NCBI RefSeq assembly: GCF_001625215.2
Contig: NC_030383.2
Span: forward strand, 63,292,949-63,356,948
Direction of reading: 5' to 3'
From: Daucus carota subsp. sativus
Lineage: Eukaryota > Streptophyta > Magnoliopsida > Apiales > Apiaceae
Length of the DNA: 64,000 bases
The notes beneath the pieces were generated by a model. The model saw only the letters and a program-made list of their open reading frames with translations. It made no database searches and had not been told where the DNA came from. This document shows, piece after piece, positions 46,030 to 58,486 of this stretch; the first letter of the stretch is position 1, and each line of letters begins with the position of its first letter. Position numbers and translations under genes: made by a program.

Positions 46030-46878
46030 GAGAAAATAGATTTTTTTTTGCCACTCAACTTATTGTGTTTTAAGAAACTTACCACCCAACTAAATTTTTT
46101 TCCTTTTGCTCACTAATGTTAGGTTTGGATTTGTTTTTAGCCACCAAATAAGGTTCGGATTTGATTACCAGCATTATGATAATTTTTTTTGTCACTAAAC
46201 TTATTGCGTCTTTAGAAACTAACCACTGAACTAAATTTTTTTTATTTTACTCACTAATGTTAGATTTAGTTTTTTTTGTCACTATAGTTAGGTTCAGATT
46301 TGATTATTAGCATTACATTAATTCTGTGTAGCATTTTTAAAATATGGTAGTAGTCTGTGATATTTAGATGATTTGATATATGTCTGTATTTTTATATATA
46401 GTATATTTTATGTCCCCAAGGTCGTTTACCTTGGGTCATAAAAATTTTACACTCATTTTATGACTTTTAAAAGATGTAGTTTCATAAATAATTTTATTTT
46501 TTTCTTTCGAATTAAAATTCAGCATTTGAATTTTACACACAAAAAAATCGCAAGAATAAGATATGAAACTATGCTTTACAAGAGTCTTAAAATACGTGCT
46601 AAACGGTAGAAAAAACTGTAAACTAATGAGAGGTACATAGGGAGTAATAATAACATAAAATGATGCACAATCATCGAATTAAGTTTTCCTCTCTCTATAT
46701 ATTTATTTTGTAAATTTTAATAAGATAAAGTTATTAAAATTTATGATATAAATTTAAGAGATATCTTAGATTGAGTGGCAAAAATTTAGTTGGGTGGTAA
46801 GTTTCTAAAAACACAATAAATTGAGTGGGAACAAAATCTATTTTCCCAATAATGAGTGGGAATAAAATCTATTTTCCC
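46030..46878. mobile_element. Mutator-like MITE (right copy)
   Basis: Duplicate of 33602-34450, in the RLP-4 promoter. Confidence 0.85.
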
Positions 46879-47045
46879 AATAATCAAAGTGACGAAAAAT
46901 CAAAGTCATCTAATAAGTCCAGAAAAAATATGACCATTAGTATATTGAAATAATATTCACGCATTTATATACGAGAATATATGGTCCACAAGTTAGTGCA
47001 CAATGTCCAAGAATCTTTATCAAATAACACGGCAAGCATGCAGCA

Positions 47046-47053
47046 TATAAATA
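47046..47053 (+). promoter_or_regulatory. TATA box of RLP-4
   Basis: TATAAATA, 55 bp before the ATG at 47101; the same context as RLP-3. Confidence 0.75.
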
Positions 47054-47100
47054 AGAGTGGGCAGTATGGTATTGCATTCATAACCCACTTGAGCAGAAAT

Positions 47101-49844
47101 ATGGCACACTTCCTAAAGCCTTCTCACCTTCTTCTCTTTGTTTTCTTTCTCTCGTTACTTCAATCCATTCTACCAACAAGACCAGAGGGAGAAGCTCTTG
47201 TGAAATGGAAGAATAGCCTAGCCCCGTCTTCTTTTCTCGATTCTTGGTCACTAACCAATCTCGATAATCTTTGTAACTGGACTGGCATTACTTGTAACTC
47301 TGCAGGTTCAGTCTCTGGGATTAACCTTTATGAGAAACAACTTGATGGAATGCTGTCCGAGTTTGGCTTCACTTCATTTCCGAATCTCAACAATCTCACC
47401 CTCGCATACAACTTCTTCTCGGGTCCAATACCACCAGCCATTGAGAATTTAACACAGCTTCAATATCTTGATTTAAGCATCAATAGTCTCGATGGTCCCA
47501 TTCCTTTCCAGGTTAGCCATCTTCAGAGGTTGCTCGTCCTAAACCTGTCACAGAATGCATTGCAAGCTCCAAATTGGTCCCATTTCTCTTCCATGCCTTT
47601 TTTGCGCATCCTCAAGCTCAGTAGGAATCATCTTGTATCGAAATTTCCAGAATTTATATCCAATTCTCATAGCTTGGCTATCCTTGACCTTGGCCAGAAC
47701 AACTTTACAGGTGATCTTGTGCGTGAATTTACCAATCTACAAAATCTTGAAACCCTCTGGCTTTATCGTAATTCTTTTGAGGGGCCATTTCCGCCGGATA
47801 TAGTCCAGCTTTCCAAACTAAAAGATCTTGCCCTGTCAAGTAACAAATTTTCAGGTTCAGTTCCCAATAACATAAGGTTGCTTTGTGATCTTGAATACCT
47901 ATATTTAGGCAACAATTCCTTTAAGGGGCCACTTCCACCAAATATATTTAAGCTTTCAAAATTAAAACATCTTGTTCTTTGGAGTAATAAGTTTTCAGGT
48001 TCTGTTTCCAATGATATAGGTTTGCTTCATGAGCTTGTAACCCTCAATCTTAACTCTAATTTTTTTGAGGGGCCGCTTCCGCCAAATGTATTCAAGCTCT
48101 CCAAACTAAAGTTTTTTGCCCTTCATGAGAATAACTTTTCAGGTTTTATTTCTAAGGATATAGGTTTGCTTTCCGAACTTGAAATCCTCTATTTTGGCTC
48201 TAATTTTTTTGAGGGGCCGCTTCCTCCACATGTATTTAGGCTCTCCAAATTAAGAGGTCTGGACCTCTCACACAATAGAAATTTATTTGAAGGAAGTATT
48301 CCTATTGGACTGGGACTCTTGACTAACCTCAGGTACTTAGATCTACATTCCAATAATCTCGGTGGCTATATTCCATCTGACATTGGAAACCTGAAGCTAC
48401 TAGTACTTCTTGATCTCGGTTCTAATCAATTGACTGGACCGCTTTCAAAGATCGTTTCTAATCTCACAAATCTTATATGTCTTGATGTAAGTCATAATAG
48501 TCTTAGTGGAAATATTCAGAGTGACTTGTGGAAATATAACGATCATCCAACTTTGGAATACATCAATTTAAGTGGGAACCATTTTACGGGTATAGTTTTT
48601 CTCTATAGATCTTTTCCTTTTCTCATATGTAACTAAGCTAGTAATCTGATTATTGCAGTTTCACCAAAGTTTCAACAATCTTGACAGGTGAGCTTCCAAC
48701 AACAATTTGCAATGTCACTTCCCTTTCGGTTCTTGATTTGTCAAATAATGAATTAAGTGGTGCACTTCCAAACTCTTTGGGGAATCTTGCTGATGGAATG
48801 CTTTACCTTAATCTTGCTAATAATCAGTTTCGAGGAACAATACCAACTACTTTCTCCAGGAGTTGTCGGTTGACATATCTAAACATGGATAATAATGAGT
48901 TTGAAGGATTGTTGCCCCCATCTTTGGCGAACTGTAAGCACTTGAAAATTCTTGATATAGGCAATAATAAAATAGGTGGTACATTTCCGTCATGGCTTTA
49001 TGCACTTGGAGAGCTAGAAGTTCTTGTCTTGCGATCAAATAAACTCTATGGTACGATAAGTGGAAGGAGCATAGAAGATCCCTTCCCCAAGTTGCGGATT
49101 GTGGATCTGTCCCACAATCAATTGACAGGCTATTTGCCAATTCAATACTTTAAGAATATGAAATCAACTGATAATTTGTATCGTTATCGGAATTCCACAG
49201 GACCATTATCTTTCTCTTATGAAGCAGCAGTCTCATTAACTGTGAAGGGAACAGAGTACGAGGTAGCAAAGAACCTTCATATTTACACAGCCATTGACCT
49301 GTCGTGCAACAAATTTCAGGGAGAAATTCCAAAGGTTACTGGAGAGCTTAGATGGCTTGCATTGCTGAATTTATCTCATAATAGTCTGACAGGACCTATC
49401 CCATCCTTGCTGAAAAATATGAAAGAACTCCAATCTTTAGATTTGTCCTCAAATCAACTGACAGGGGCTATTCCACCTCAGTTAACTGCATTGACATTTC
49501 TGGAGGTCTTCAACCTCTCGGGAAACCATCTTAGTGGAGAGATTCCTCAGAAAGGGCAGTTCAGCACATTTAACAATGATTCTTATCTAGGAAACTCCGC
49601 GTTATGTGGATCACCTTTGACAAAGAAATGTGCAAACACAGCATCACCTCCACAAGAAGTCGGAAATGGTGATGAAGATGATGCTGGTGATGAATGGACA
49701 TGGGAAGCAATCGTGATGGGATATGGATGTGGACTGATATGTGGATTGTCATCTGCGTACATTGTTCTCAAACTAGGAAAGCCTTGGTGGTTTGTGAGAT
49801 ATATCGAAGTGCTGCAACTGAAGTTGATGAAAAGATATGCTTGA
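47101..49844 (+). CDS. LRR receptor-like protein RLP-4 (881 aa), twin of RLP-3
   Basis: Model: join(47101..48589, 48688..49844), 98-nt intron 48590-48687. I found no difference from the RLP-3 coding sequence, so both genes encode the same protein: signal peptide, paired-Cys N-cap, LRR array with three full 48-residue blocks, island, four last LRRs, C-cap, membrane helix 837-857 and a 24-residue tail. The promoter, including MITE and TATA box, is also duplicated, so expression should be similar and dosage doubled, if the assembly is right. The alternative is an assembly artefact such as an uncollapsed second haplotype. There has been no time for functional divergence. Confidence 0.88.
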
Positions 49845-50232
49845 AAAATTGTACTGGCCGATCAAGACGAACTTGAAAGTTGTTGTCCTTGTGGACATTT
49901 CTGAACCAGTAGTGTACTAGCTGCATAAGTATTTGGTATTATGTAATAATCCGTTTGGTCAGGACTCATAATGATTTCTCTTGCTTCAGGGGTATTAATA
50001 TTAACCTTGCTAGTTAATTCAAATTAAAACAAATATAAAATCAAAAAATTTGCATCAAACACCTGTTATACCAACATCCATTAATTTGCTTTCATCTCTT
50101 ACGTAACAATTTAACAGCGATTCCACACTGTTTTAGGCATGGAGATTACACAAAGAAGGCAAGTCCATGAACTAATATATTAACCCGTAGTCCACATCTA
50201 TGCTACGAACAATTCATATTGGTCTTCCATCT

Positions 50233-50773
50233 ATTCAACCGTCTCCCGAAGATAGGCCAAAAATGTCATCTGTGGTTCTTATCTTTGTCAGTAAAGGAGA
50301 ATCTCTGATGCCTATACAACCTGGTTTTCTTACAGAAAGGAATGTAGGTGAAACCAGGGGCATAAAATGAATCGGGACTAAAATCTGCTAAAATGATAAT
50401 TATTTACTCATCATTCGAGATTAGTCGGGCTCAAATGAAGATTTATATGGATTTTAAGAACAAACTATGACTAAATATGAAAACTAGACAACCTGGTTTT
50501 CTTACAGAAAGGAATGTAGGTGAAACCAGGGGCGTAAAATGAATCGGGACTAAAATCTGCTAAAATGATAGTAATTATTTACTCATCATTCAAGATTAGT
50601 CGGGCTCAAATGAAGATTTATATGGATTTTTAAGAACAAACTATGACTAAATATGAAAAAAATCATTAATTTTTCCGACTCAATATTTTTTAGCCTCCCC
50701 CGGCCCTGGGTGAAACCATAAGCTTCTCTGGTGCACATCCAAATCATTCAGCTGGTTCTGCAGGTACTCTTCT
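50233..50773 (+). pseudogene. Receptor-kinase C-terminal relic with doubled MITE (right copy)
   Basis: Duplicate of 37805-38345. Confidence 0.6.
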
Positions 50774-51197
50774 ATCTGTACTTTCTTATATTGTTTGCCA
50801 GTACATTTTATATCGACAAACTGCACAATACACCTCGATCTCATACACAGGTGAACTCCTGCATATGCTTTGTGATGTCATTGATGATCGATAGACTTGA
50901 AAAAAAATTATGACAAAGATTCATAAAATATCTACTTCCATCCTAATTCAGTATTCAATATTATTCATCCCGTATCATCATCAAATCAATTCTAATAGTT
51001 CTTCTTTAAATCAGTACAAATATTGTTAAATACCTCGATGATGGTTGTCTTCCCGTGAACCAATCATAAAATTACCTCTGTATAAATCCATCGGAAATAA
51101 GACAGTTAATATCCCAATCGAATACACCCCGTCAGTTGTCAAACTCCTCGAAACGTATTAATCACTTTAGAAAATTTGTTCCACTGGCGCTAGTCAG

Positions 51198-51553
51198 TCC
51201 CAGAGTTGGTGGTGGGTGCTTCTGGGCTTTCGAAAAACACCCATTTACTCCATTGTTTAGAGAAGTAAAACCCCACCTTCCGCTCATTTGATTGATCAGC
51301 TGAATTAGGCAGAGTTTACATGGTCATGATCATAGTCTCCCATTTCCCAGATACGCGAATTATAGTGGATTTATCTTTATCAGTAATTTCTGTGGAGATG
51401 CATAATCATTATAAGCTCCAATATAAAAATTTAAAGTTAGTATGGGCATTTGTGTTGATAATTTGCGCAATGTTAACAGGATTGCTCCCAAGTCTTGGAC
51501 GGACTCTTTCAAAGTCTTCTCAGGACCCATCTGCACACTGATTTGTCTGCCAA
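51198..51553. repeat. Detached RLP-type promoter region (right copy)
   Basis: Duplicate of 38770-39125. Confidence 0.5.
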
Positions 51554-51573
51554 CTAAAAAATCAACAATATGT

Positions 51574-52619
51574 TACTCACTCCGTTTTTCTTAAACGAGG
51601 TTAAAATTTTTGACACAAGATGGGTTGACAGTATAATAAAATTAACATTTTTGTGAATAAAAATTTTGGTTGTATTATTTTATTTAGAAAAAGAAAATCT
51701 TGAAAATAATATTATTAACTACCCAGTCAAATCACTTAAAAGTATATGTCCAAAATTAAAGCGGCATATAAAAAAACCGAGAGAGAGTATGTACTAACCT
51801 GTTTCCATAACAGTTTACAAGTATAAGTTATACTCCCTCTCTATTTTTTTATATGACGCTTTGATTTTGGGCACATATTTTTAAGTGTTTTGACCGGATA
51901 ATTAAAAATATTATTTTCTAAAATTTTTAAAAGAAAGTAAAATTGAAAAAAAAATAGAAAGCTGGTATTTTTGATAAATTTCCAAACATAATCAAGAACA
52001 ATAATTTTTACTATCCAATCAACTCATTTACAGATGTGTGTCAAAAATCAAAATATCATATAAAAAACAACAATATGTTACTCCCTCCGTTTTTCTTAAA
52101 CTGAGGTTAAAATTTTTGACACAAGATGGGTTGACAGTATAAAATTAAAATTTTTGTGAATAAAAATTTTGGTTATATTTTTTATTTAAAAAGAAAATCT
52201 TGAAAATAATATTATTAACTACCAGTCAGATCACTTAAGTGTATGTCCAAAATTAAAGCGGCATATAAAAAAAAGGGAGGAAGCATGTACTAACTGTTTC
52301 CATAACAGTTTACAAGTACAAGTTATACTCCCTCTCTATTTTTTCTATGACGCTTTGATTTTGGGCACACATTCTTAAGTGTTTTGACCGGATAGTTAAA
52401 AATTTATCTTCTAAAATTTTTAAAAAGAAGTAAAATCGCAAAAAAAATTAGAAAGCTGGTATTTTTGATAAATTTCCAAATATGTAATCAAGAACAATAA
52501 CTTTTACTATCCAATCAACTCATTTAAAGATGTGTGTCAAAAATCAAAATATCATACAAAAAATAGGTATACATTTTTTTTAATAGATTATACTCCCTCT
52601 GTTCCAAAATAATTGTCAG
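51574..52619. repeat. Doubled Stowaway-like MITE pair (right copy)
   Basis: Duplicate of 39146-40190; contains the one-base T-run difference between the two 12.4-kb copies. Confidence 0.65.
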
Positions 52620-52668
52620 CTGTGACATTTTGCAAAAGTAGCTGGGGGGTAATAACAAGACCTTAGTC

Positions 52669-53419
52669 AACCCAAGCACAGCAGACAGCAGGCATAAGGC
52701 ATCAGGAATTTCACAGCACCATTATCTTTCTCTTATTAACTGTGAAGGGAACAGAGTATGAAGTAGCAAGAACCTTCATATTTACACAGCCATTGATCTG
52801 TCGTGCAACGAATTTCAGGGAGAAATTTCAAAGGTTACTGGAGAGCTTAGATGGCTTGCATTGCTCAATTTATCTCATAATAGTCTCACAGGACCTATCC
52901 CATCATTGCTGAGAAAAATGAAAGAACTCCAATCTTTAGATTTGTCCTCAAATCAACTGACAGGGGCTATTCCACCTCAGTTAACTGCATTGACATTACT
53001 TTTCTCTTTATATCCTTTCCTTTTGTATGTACCTATGCTAATTATCTGATTATCAAAATTATAACAAAGCTTCAAGATTTTTAACAGGTGAGCTTCCACT
53101 AAAAATTTGCAAAGTCACTTCCCTTTCGCGTCTCATTATGTCAGATAATGGGTCAAGTGGTGCACATCCACAGTGTTTGGGGAACCTTTCTTTGCTTGGT
53201 TTCAATAATCTTGCTAATTATCAATTTCAAGGACCAATACCAACGACTGTCCAAGACTTGTCTGTGCATATCTAAACATCCATAACAATCACTTTGAAGG
53301 TTTGTTGCTGCAATCTTTGACAAACTGTAAACACTTACAAATTCTTGATATTGGAAACAACAAAATAGGTGGTACATTTCGGTCATGGCTATTTATTTTG
53401 GAGAGCTAGATGTCCTAGT
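52669..53419 (+). pseudogene. RLP relic with permuted repeat order (ancestral right end)
   Basis: Up to 53311 this duplicates the relic at 40240. Beyond that it continues with the unbroken relic (NKIGGTFRSWLF) until the hAT-like MITE at 53420. It shows what stood at the left junction before recombination. The relics at 31520 and 43948 lack about 40 bp here (aaaataggtggtacatttcg is missing). Confidence 0.75.
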
Positions 53420-53722
53420 TAGGGCGGTAATTCAACTAGAGCAAACCGAGTTTTGAGCGGAGCCAAATTCGAGCCAAGTTTAATCGAGTCAAGCCGAGTC
53501 GGCTCGTTTAGCTAATCGAGCCTAAAACTCTGCCCGAACTCGACTCGTTTAATTTCACGAACGAGTCAAGCGAGTGAGCTCGTATAATTTTAACTTAATC
53601 GAGCCTAAATCTCTACCCGAACTATTGGCTCGTGTAATTTCGCGAGTAGAATCGAGCCGGCTCGTTTTATTATAGAAGCCGAAATTTTTGCCCGAATTTG
53701 GCTTGTTTAACAAGCCGATCTT
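53420..53722. mobile_element. hAT-like MITE, truncated
   Basis: Starts tagggcggtaattcaacta after GTCCTAGT (53412-53419), and keeps the ggctcgttta / gagtcaagcc palindromic interior. The right end is missing: at about 53718 it jumps to DNA that elsewhere lies beyond the Stowaway MITE (tttcatcaaaaatttcaaac). A deletion removed the MITE end, the relic tail and the Stowaway element. Confidence 0.75.
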
Positions 53723-53865
53723 TCATCAAAAATTTCAAACATTTCTGAATATGTATTTTCAGAGAATTTCTCCAGCACTCTTAAGGCCTATAATTATTGC
53801 AACTCTCACGTTATGGACCACTGTGTATTTTACAAGCACGACGAATCATGTTGTCATTATGGACT

Positions 53866-53942
53866 CCCCAAGCCTTAGAGGACTCATTCCAGGTCTTAGG
53901 AGGACCACTGCCTAGCTCACCCTTTCGGAGTGATGTAAATTA
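53866..53942 (+). repeat. Recurrent RLP-upstream module
   Basis: Contains cccaagccttagaggactca, aggaggaccactgcctagct and ggagtgatgtaaatta. It lies upstream of RLP-5, again separated from the TATA box by a Mutator-like MITE. Confidence 0.6.
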
Positions 53943-54187
53943 TTTTCCAAACATTAAAAATAAATAATCAGATTAATCAATACAAAATTAAAGATATAAA
54001 ATCAGAATAAATCCTAAACTTTGAATATACAAAAAAAATTATAATTGTAAATTATACAATCAAATTAAAATTGAATTAACTTCCCTCACACTTAAAATTT
54101 ATAGCGATCAAATCAAAATCGAATTAACTTTCCTATTACTAAAATTTAGTTACAATATTATTAGATAAAGAGAATATATAATAATCA

Positions 54188-54927
54188 AGGGAAAATAGAT
54201 TTTTTTTTTTTGCCACTCAACTTATTGTTTTTTAAGAAACTTACCACCCAACTAATTATTTTTTCCTTTTGCTCACTAATGTTAGGTTTGGATTTGTTTT
54301 TAGCCACCAACTAAGGTTCGGATTTGATTACTAGCATTATGATAATTTTTTTTGTCACTAAACTTATTGTGTCTTTAGAAACTAACCACTCAACTAATTT
54401 TTTTTTAATTTACTCACTAATGTTAGGTTCAGTTTTTTTTTGTCACTGAAGTTAGGTTCGGATTTGATTATTAGCATTACATTAATTCTGTGTAGCATTT
54501 TTAAAATATGGCTCATAAGAATTTTACACGCATTTTATGACTTTTAAAAGATGTAGTTTCATTAATAATTTTATTTTTTTCTTCCGAATTAAAATTTAGC
54601 GTTTGAATTTTACACACAAAAAATCGAAAGAATAAGTTATGAAAGTATGCTTTATAAGAGTCTTAAAATACGTGCTAAACGGTAGAAAAAACTGTAAACT
54701 AATGAGAGGTACATAGGGAGTAATAATAACATAAAATGATGCACAATCATCGAATTAAGTTTTCCTCTCTCTATATATTTATTTTGAAAATTTTAATAAG
54801 ATAAAGTTATTAAAATTTATGATATAAATTTAAGAGATATCTTAGATTGAGTGGCAAAAATTTAGTTGGGTGATAAATTTCTAAAAACACAATAAATTGA
54901 ATGGGAACAAAATCTATTTTCCCGATA
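54188..54927. mobile_element. Mutator-like MITE, shorter relative
   Basis: Same ends as 33602-34450 (gggaaaatagatttttt, tgccactcaacttattg; right caataaattgaatggg, ctattttccc) but about 110 bp shorter. It lacks an internal block around gtccccaaggtcgtttacct and the extra 30-bp terminal repeat. Inserted at the homologous promoter position. Confidence 0.8.
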
Positions 54928-55091
54928 ATCAAAGTGACGAAAAATCAAAGTCATCTAATAAGTCCAGAAAAAATATGACCATTAGTATATCGGAATAATA
55001 TTCACACATTTATATACGAGAATATATGGTCCACAAGTTAGTGCACAATGTCCAAGAATCTTTATTAAAGTAACACGGCAAGCATGCAGCA

Positions 55092-55099
55092 TATAAATA
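55092..55099 (+). promoter_or_regulatory. TATA box of RLP-5
   Basis: TATAAATA, 62 bp before the ATG at 55154, in the shared context agcatgcagca...agagtgggc. Confidence 0.75.
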
Positions 55100-55153
55100 A
55101 GAGTGGGCACTGGGCAGTATGGTATTGCATTCATAACCCACTTGAGGAGAAAT

Positions 55154-57589
55154 ATGGCACACTTCCTAAAGCCTTCTCACCTTCTTCTCTTTGTTTTCTT
55201 TCTCTCGTTACTTCAATCCATTCTACTAACAAGACCAGAGGGAGAAGCTCTTGTGAAATGGAAGAATAGCCTTGCCCCTTCTTCTTTTCTCGATTCTTGG
55301 TCACTCACCAATCTCGATGATCTTTGTAACTGGACTGGCATTACTTGTAACTCTGCAGGTTCAGTTTCTGAGATTAACCTTTATGAGAAACAACTTGATG
55401 GAATGCTGTCCGAGTTTAGTTTCACTTCATTTCCAAATCTTAACAGTCTCACTCTCGCATACAACTTCTTCTCGGGTCCAATACCACCAGCCATTGAGAA
55501 TTTAACACAGCTTCAATATCTTGATTTAAGCATCAATAGTCTCGATGGTCCCATTCCGTTCCAGGTTAGCCATCTTCAGAGGTTGCTCGTCTTAAACCTG
55601 TCACAGAATGCATTGCAAGCTCCAAATTGGTCCCAATTCTCTCCCATGCCCTTTTTGTGCAGCCTCAACCTCAGTAGCAATCCTCTTGCGTCGAAATTCC
55701 CAAATTTCATATCCAATTCTCATGGCCTGACTCACCTTAGCCTTGATCAAAACGAGTTTACAGGTGATTTAGCGCGTGAATCAATATTTGCCAATCTGCA
55801 TAATCTTGAAGTCCTCAGTCTTGTTGGCAATTCTTTTGAGGGGCCATTTCTGCCAAATATATTCAAGCTTTCCAAATTAAAACGTCTCACCCTGTCAAGT
55901 AACAAATTTTTAGGATCAATTCCCAATGACATAAGGTTGCTTTGTGATCTTGAATTCCTGTATTTAGGAAACAATTCTTTTGAAGGACCGCTTCCACCAA
56001 ATATATTCAAGCTTTCAAAATTAAAACATCTTGTTCTTTGGAGTAATAAGTTTTCAGGTTCTGTTTCCAATGATATAGGTTTGCTTTCTGCGCTTGAACT
56101 TTTGAATCTTCACTCTAATTTTTTTGAGGGGCCGCTTCCGCCAAATGTATTCAAGCTCTCTAAACTAAGGTTTCTTAACCTCTGGGGTAACAACTTTTCA
56201 GGTTCTGTTTCCAATGATATAGGTTTGCTTCCGGAGCTAGAAATCCTCAATCTTCACTCTAATTTTTTTGAGGGCCGCTTCCGCCAAATATATTCAAGCT
56301 CTCTAAACTAAGGTTTCTTAACCTTTGGGGTAATAACTTTTCAGGTTCTGTTTCCAATGATATAGGTTTGCTTCCTGAGCTAGAATTCCTCAATCTTCAC
56401 TCTAATTTTTTTGAGGGTCCGCTTCCGCCAAATGTATTCAAGCTCTCTAAACTAAAGTTTCTTCATCTTCGAGGTAATAAGTTTTCAGGTTCTGTTTCCA
56501 ATGATATAGGTTTGCTTCCTGAGCTTGAAATCCTCAATCTTCGCTCTAATTTTTTTGAGGGGCCGCTTCCGCCAAATGTATTCAAGCTCTCCAAACTAAG
56601 GTTTCTTTCCCTTAAGGAAAATAAATTTTCAGGTTCTGTTTCCAATGATATAGGTTTCCTTTCTGAGCTTGAATACCTATATCTTGACTATAATTTATTT
56701 GAAGGAAGTATTCCTATTGGACTGGGACTCTTGACTAACCTCAGCTACTTAGATCTAAGTTCCAATAATCTCAGTGGCTATATTCCATCTGACATTGGAA
56801 ACCTGAAGCTACTAGTATTTCTTGATCTCAGTTCTAACCAATTGACTGGACCGCTTTTAAAGATCGTTTCTAATCTCACAAATCTTATGAATCTTGATGT
56901 GAGTGATAATAGTCTTAGTGGAAATATTCAGAGTGACTTGTGGAAGAACTCTATATCCTTACGTTACATTAATTTTGCAAATAATTATTTGTCTGGGAAC
57001 ATTCCTAAGGAATACAACGATCATCCAACTTTGGAATACATCAATTTAAGTGGGAACCATTTTACAGGTATATTTTTCTCTATATATCTTTTCCTTTTCT
57101 CATATGTAACTAAGCTGGTAATCTGATTATTGCAGTTTTACCAAAGTTTCAACAATCTTGACAGGTGAGCTTCCAACAACAATTTGCAATGTCACTTCCC
57201 TTGCGGTTCTTGTTTTGTCAAATAATGGATTAAGTGGAGCACTTCCAAATTGTTTCGGGAAACTTTCTGATAGATTGCTTTCCATTAATCTTGCTAATAA
57301 TCAGTTTCGAGGAACAATACCAACTACTTTCTCCAGGAGTTGTCAGGTGAAATATCTAAACATGGATAATAATGAGTTTGAAGGATTCTTGCCCCCATCT
57401 TTGGCGAACTGTAAGCACTTGAAAATTCTTGATATTGGCAATAACAAAATAGGTGGTCCATTTCCGTCATGGCTTTATGTACTTGGAGAGATAGAAGTCC
57501 TTGTCTTGCGATTAAATAAACTCTATGGTACAATAAGTGGAAGGAGCGTAAAAGATCCCTTCCCCAAGTTGCGGATTGTGGATCAATAG
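55154..57589 (+). pseudogene. RLP-5, frameshifted and truncated by a CACTA element
   Basis: Exon 1 55154..57067 (1,914 nt, one base short of the paralog phase), intron 57068-57164 (97 nt, GT-AG), exon 2 from 57165. The missing base is one G in a NFFEG codon run at about 56269-56273 (gagggccgc against gaggggccgc in paralogs). As written, translation ends at 56309-56311; with one more base the frame stays open into exon 2. It has the longest LRR array, with six 48-residue blocks, and an extra repeat before the intron (LRYINFANNYLSGNIPKEY) absent from the paralogs. Exon 2 stops at RIVDQ, where CACTA subterminal sequence begins, so the island, last LRRs, membrane helix and tail are lost. The rest of the gene may lie beyond the element, outside this window. 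Confidence 0.85.
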
Positions 57590-58486
57590 ACATCGGCTAA
57601 AAAGCGATGTCTATGTAAAATCAGACCGATGTCTTCGTGGGTGATGAGAAAAGTAAGTGCATTACACATCGCTTTCTAGCCGATGTCTATAACCTATTTA
57701 CACATCGTTTAATATGACAATCTGATGTATTTTTTAACAGTAGATACCTTCACTATAATTTCAGTTCCTCATTCCTATGCCCTCTATATCATTTTAAACT
57801 TGTCACATGCTTAATAAAATGATACTTTAACATCTTAAAACTTGTAAAATAGATGTATATGATAACCTTTTACATCATGCTTTTATAGGAAGTGATGTGG
57901 TACCCTTCTTTTCTTTAAGAAAGCGATGTCTTTGTTCTTGTTTTACATCAGTGATTTTTATACTCTGATATCTATTATATAGTTTAACATCAGGCTTTTT
58001 CTTGTTAACTGATATGTATTCATTCTTATGACATCGCTTACTAAGTGATGTAAATGTTAGTTTTAAATTGCCATGAATCCTCCTGTTTCTTATGAATCCC
58101 CCTGTTTCATTTAAATTTCCAACAAATTCCAAAACAACACCAAAGCTATACTAATTAAACAACCAATTACCAACGTCTAGCCTACCATAACAGAACTAAA
58201 ACAAAACTAGCTAGCAAAACAATACTTCCGCAAAAGCCAAATATATTACCATCAATCATTACCAATCAAATTACATCCCACAATCAAAGAAACTGCACAA
58301 ATCCTAAATATTAACCAAGCAACCATAATTTACAAGCAGTTCACCATGTACTCCAGCAACCATAATTTACCAACTACATTTCCCTCCATTTATCAACAAA
58401 ATCTACTTAGCTAGCTAGTGTCACTGTCTTACATAAACTGAACTAATTAAAGGAAACCAAAGTTCTCCAATAAACCAAAGGCCTGT
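57588..58486. repeat. CACTA subterminal repeat region and 3' flank
   Basis: Words such as acatcggctaaaaagcgatg, gaccgatgtc, acatcgctttctagccgatg, aagcgatgtc and acatcgcttactaagtgatg recur in direct and inverted form to about 58050. These are the likely transposase-binding sites. 58060-58486 is the A/T-rich 3' flank of the protease-type gene. Confidence 0.8.

Larger units (their letters stand above)
40884..53311 (+). repeat. 12,428-bp tandem segmental duplication, right copy
   Basis: Second copy of 28456-40883. The coordinate offset is 12,428, becoming 12,429 after a one-base T-run difference at about 52578. At its right end the sequence continues as gctgcaatctttgacaaact, the ancestral relic, whereas the left copy jumps to RLP-2 exon 2 at the matching point. 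Confidence 0.93.

Noticed and set aside
57324-57593. Minus-strand frame opposite RLP-5 exon 2
   Set aside because: Shadow of the coding exon; the same pattern appears opposite all paralogs.
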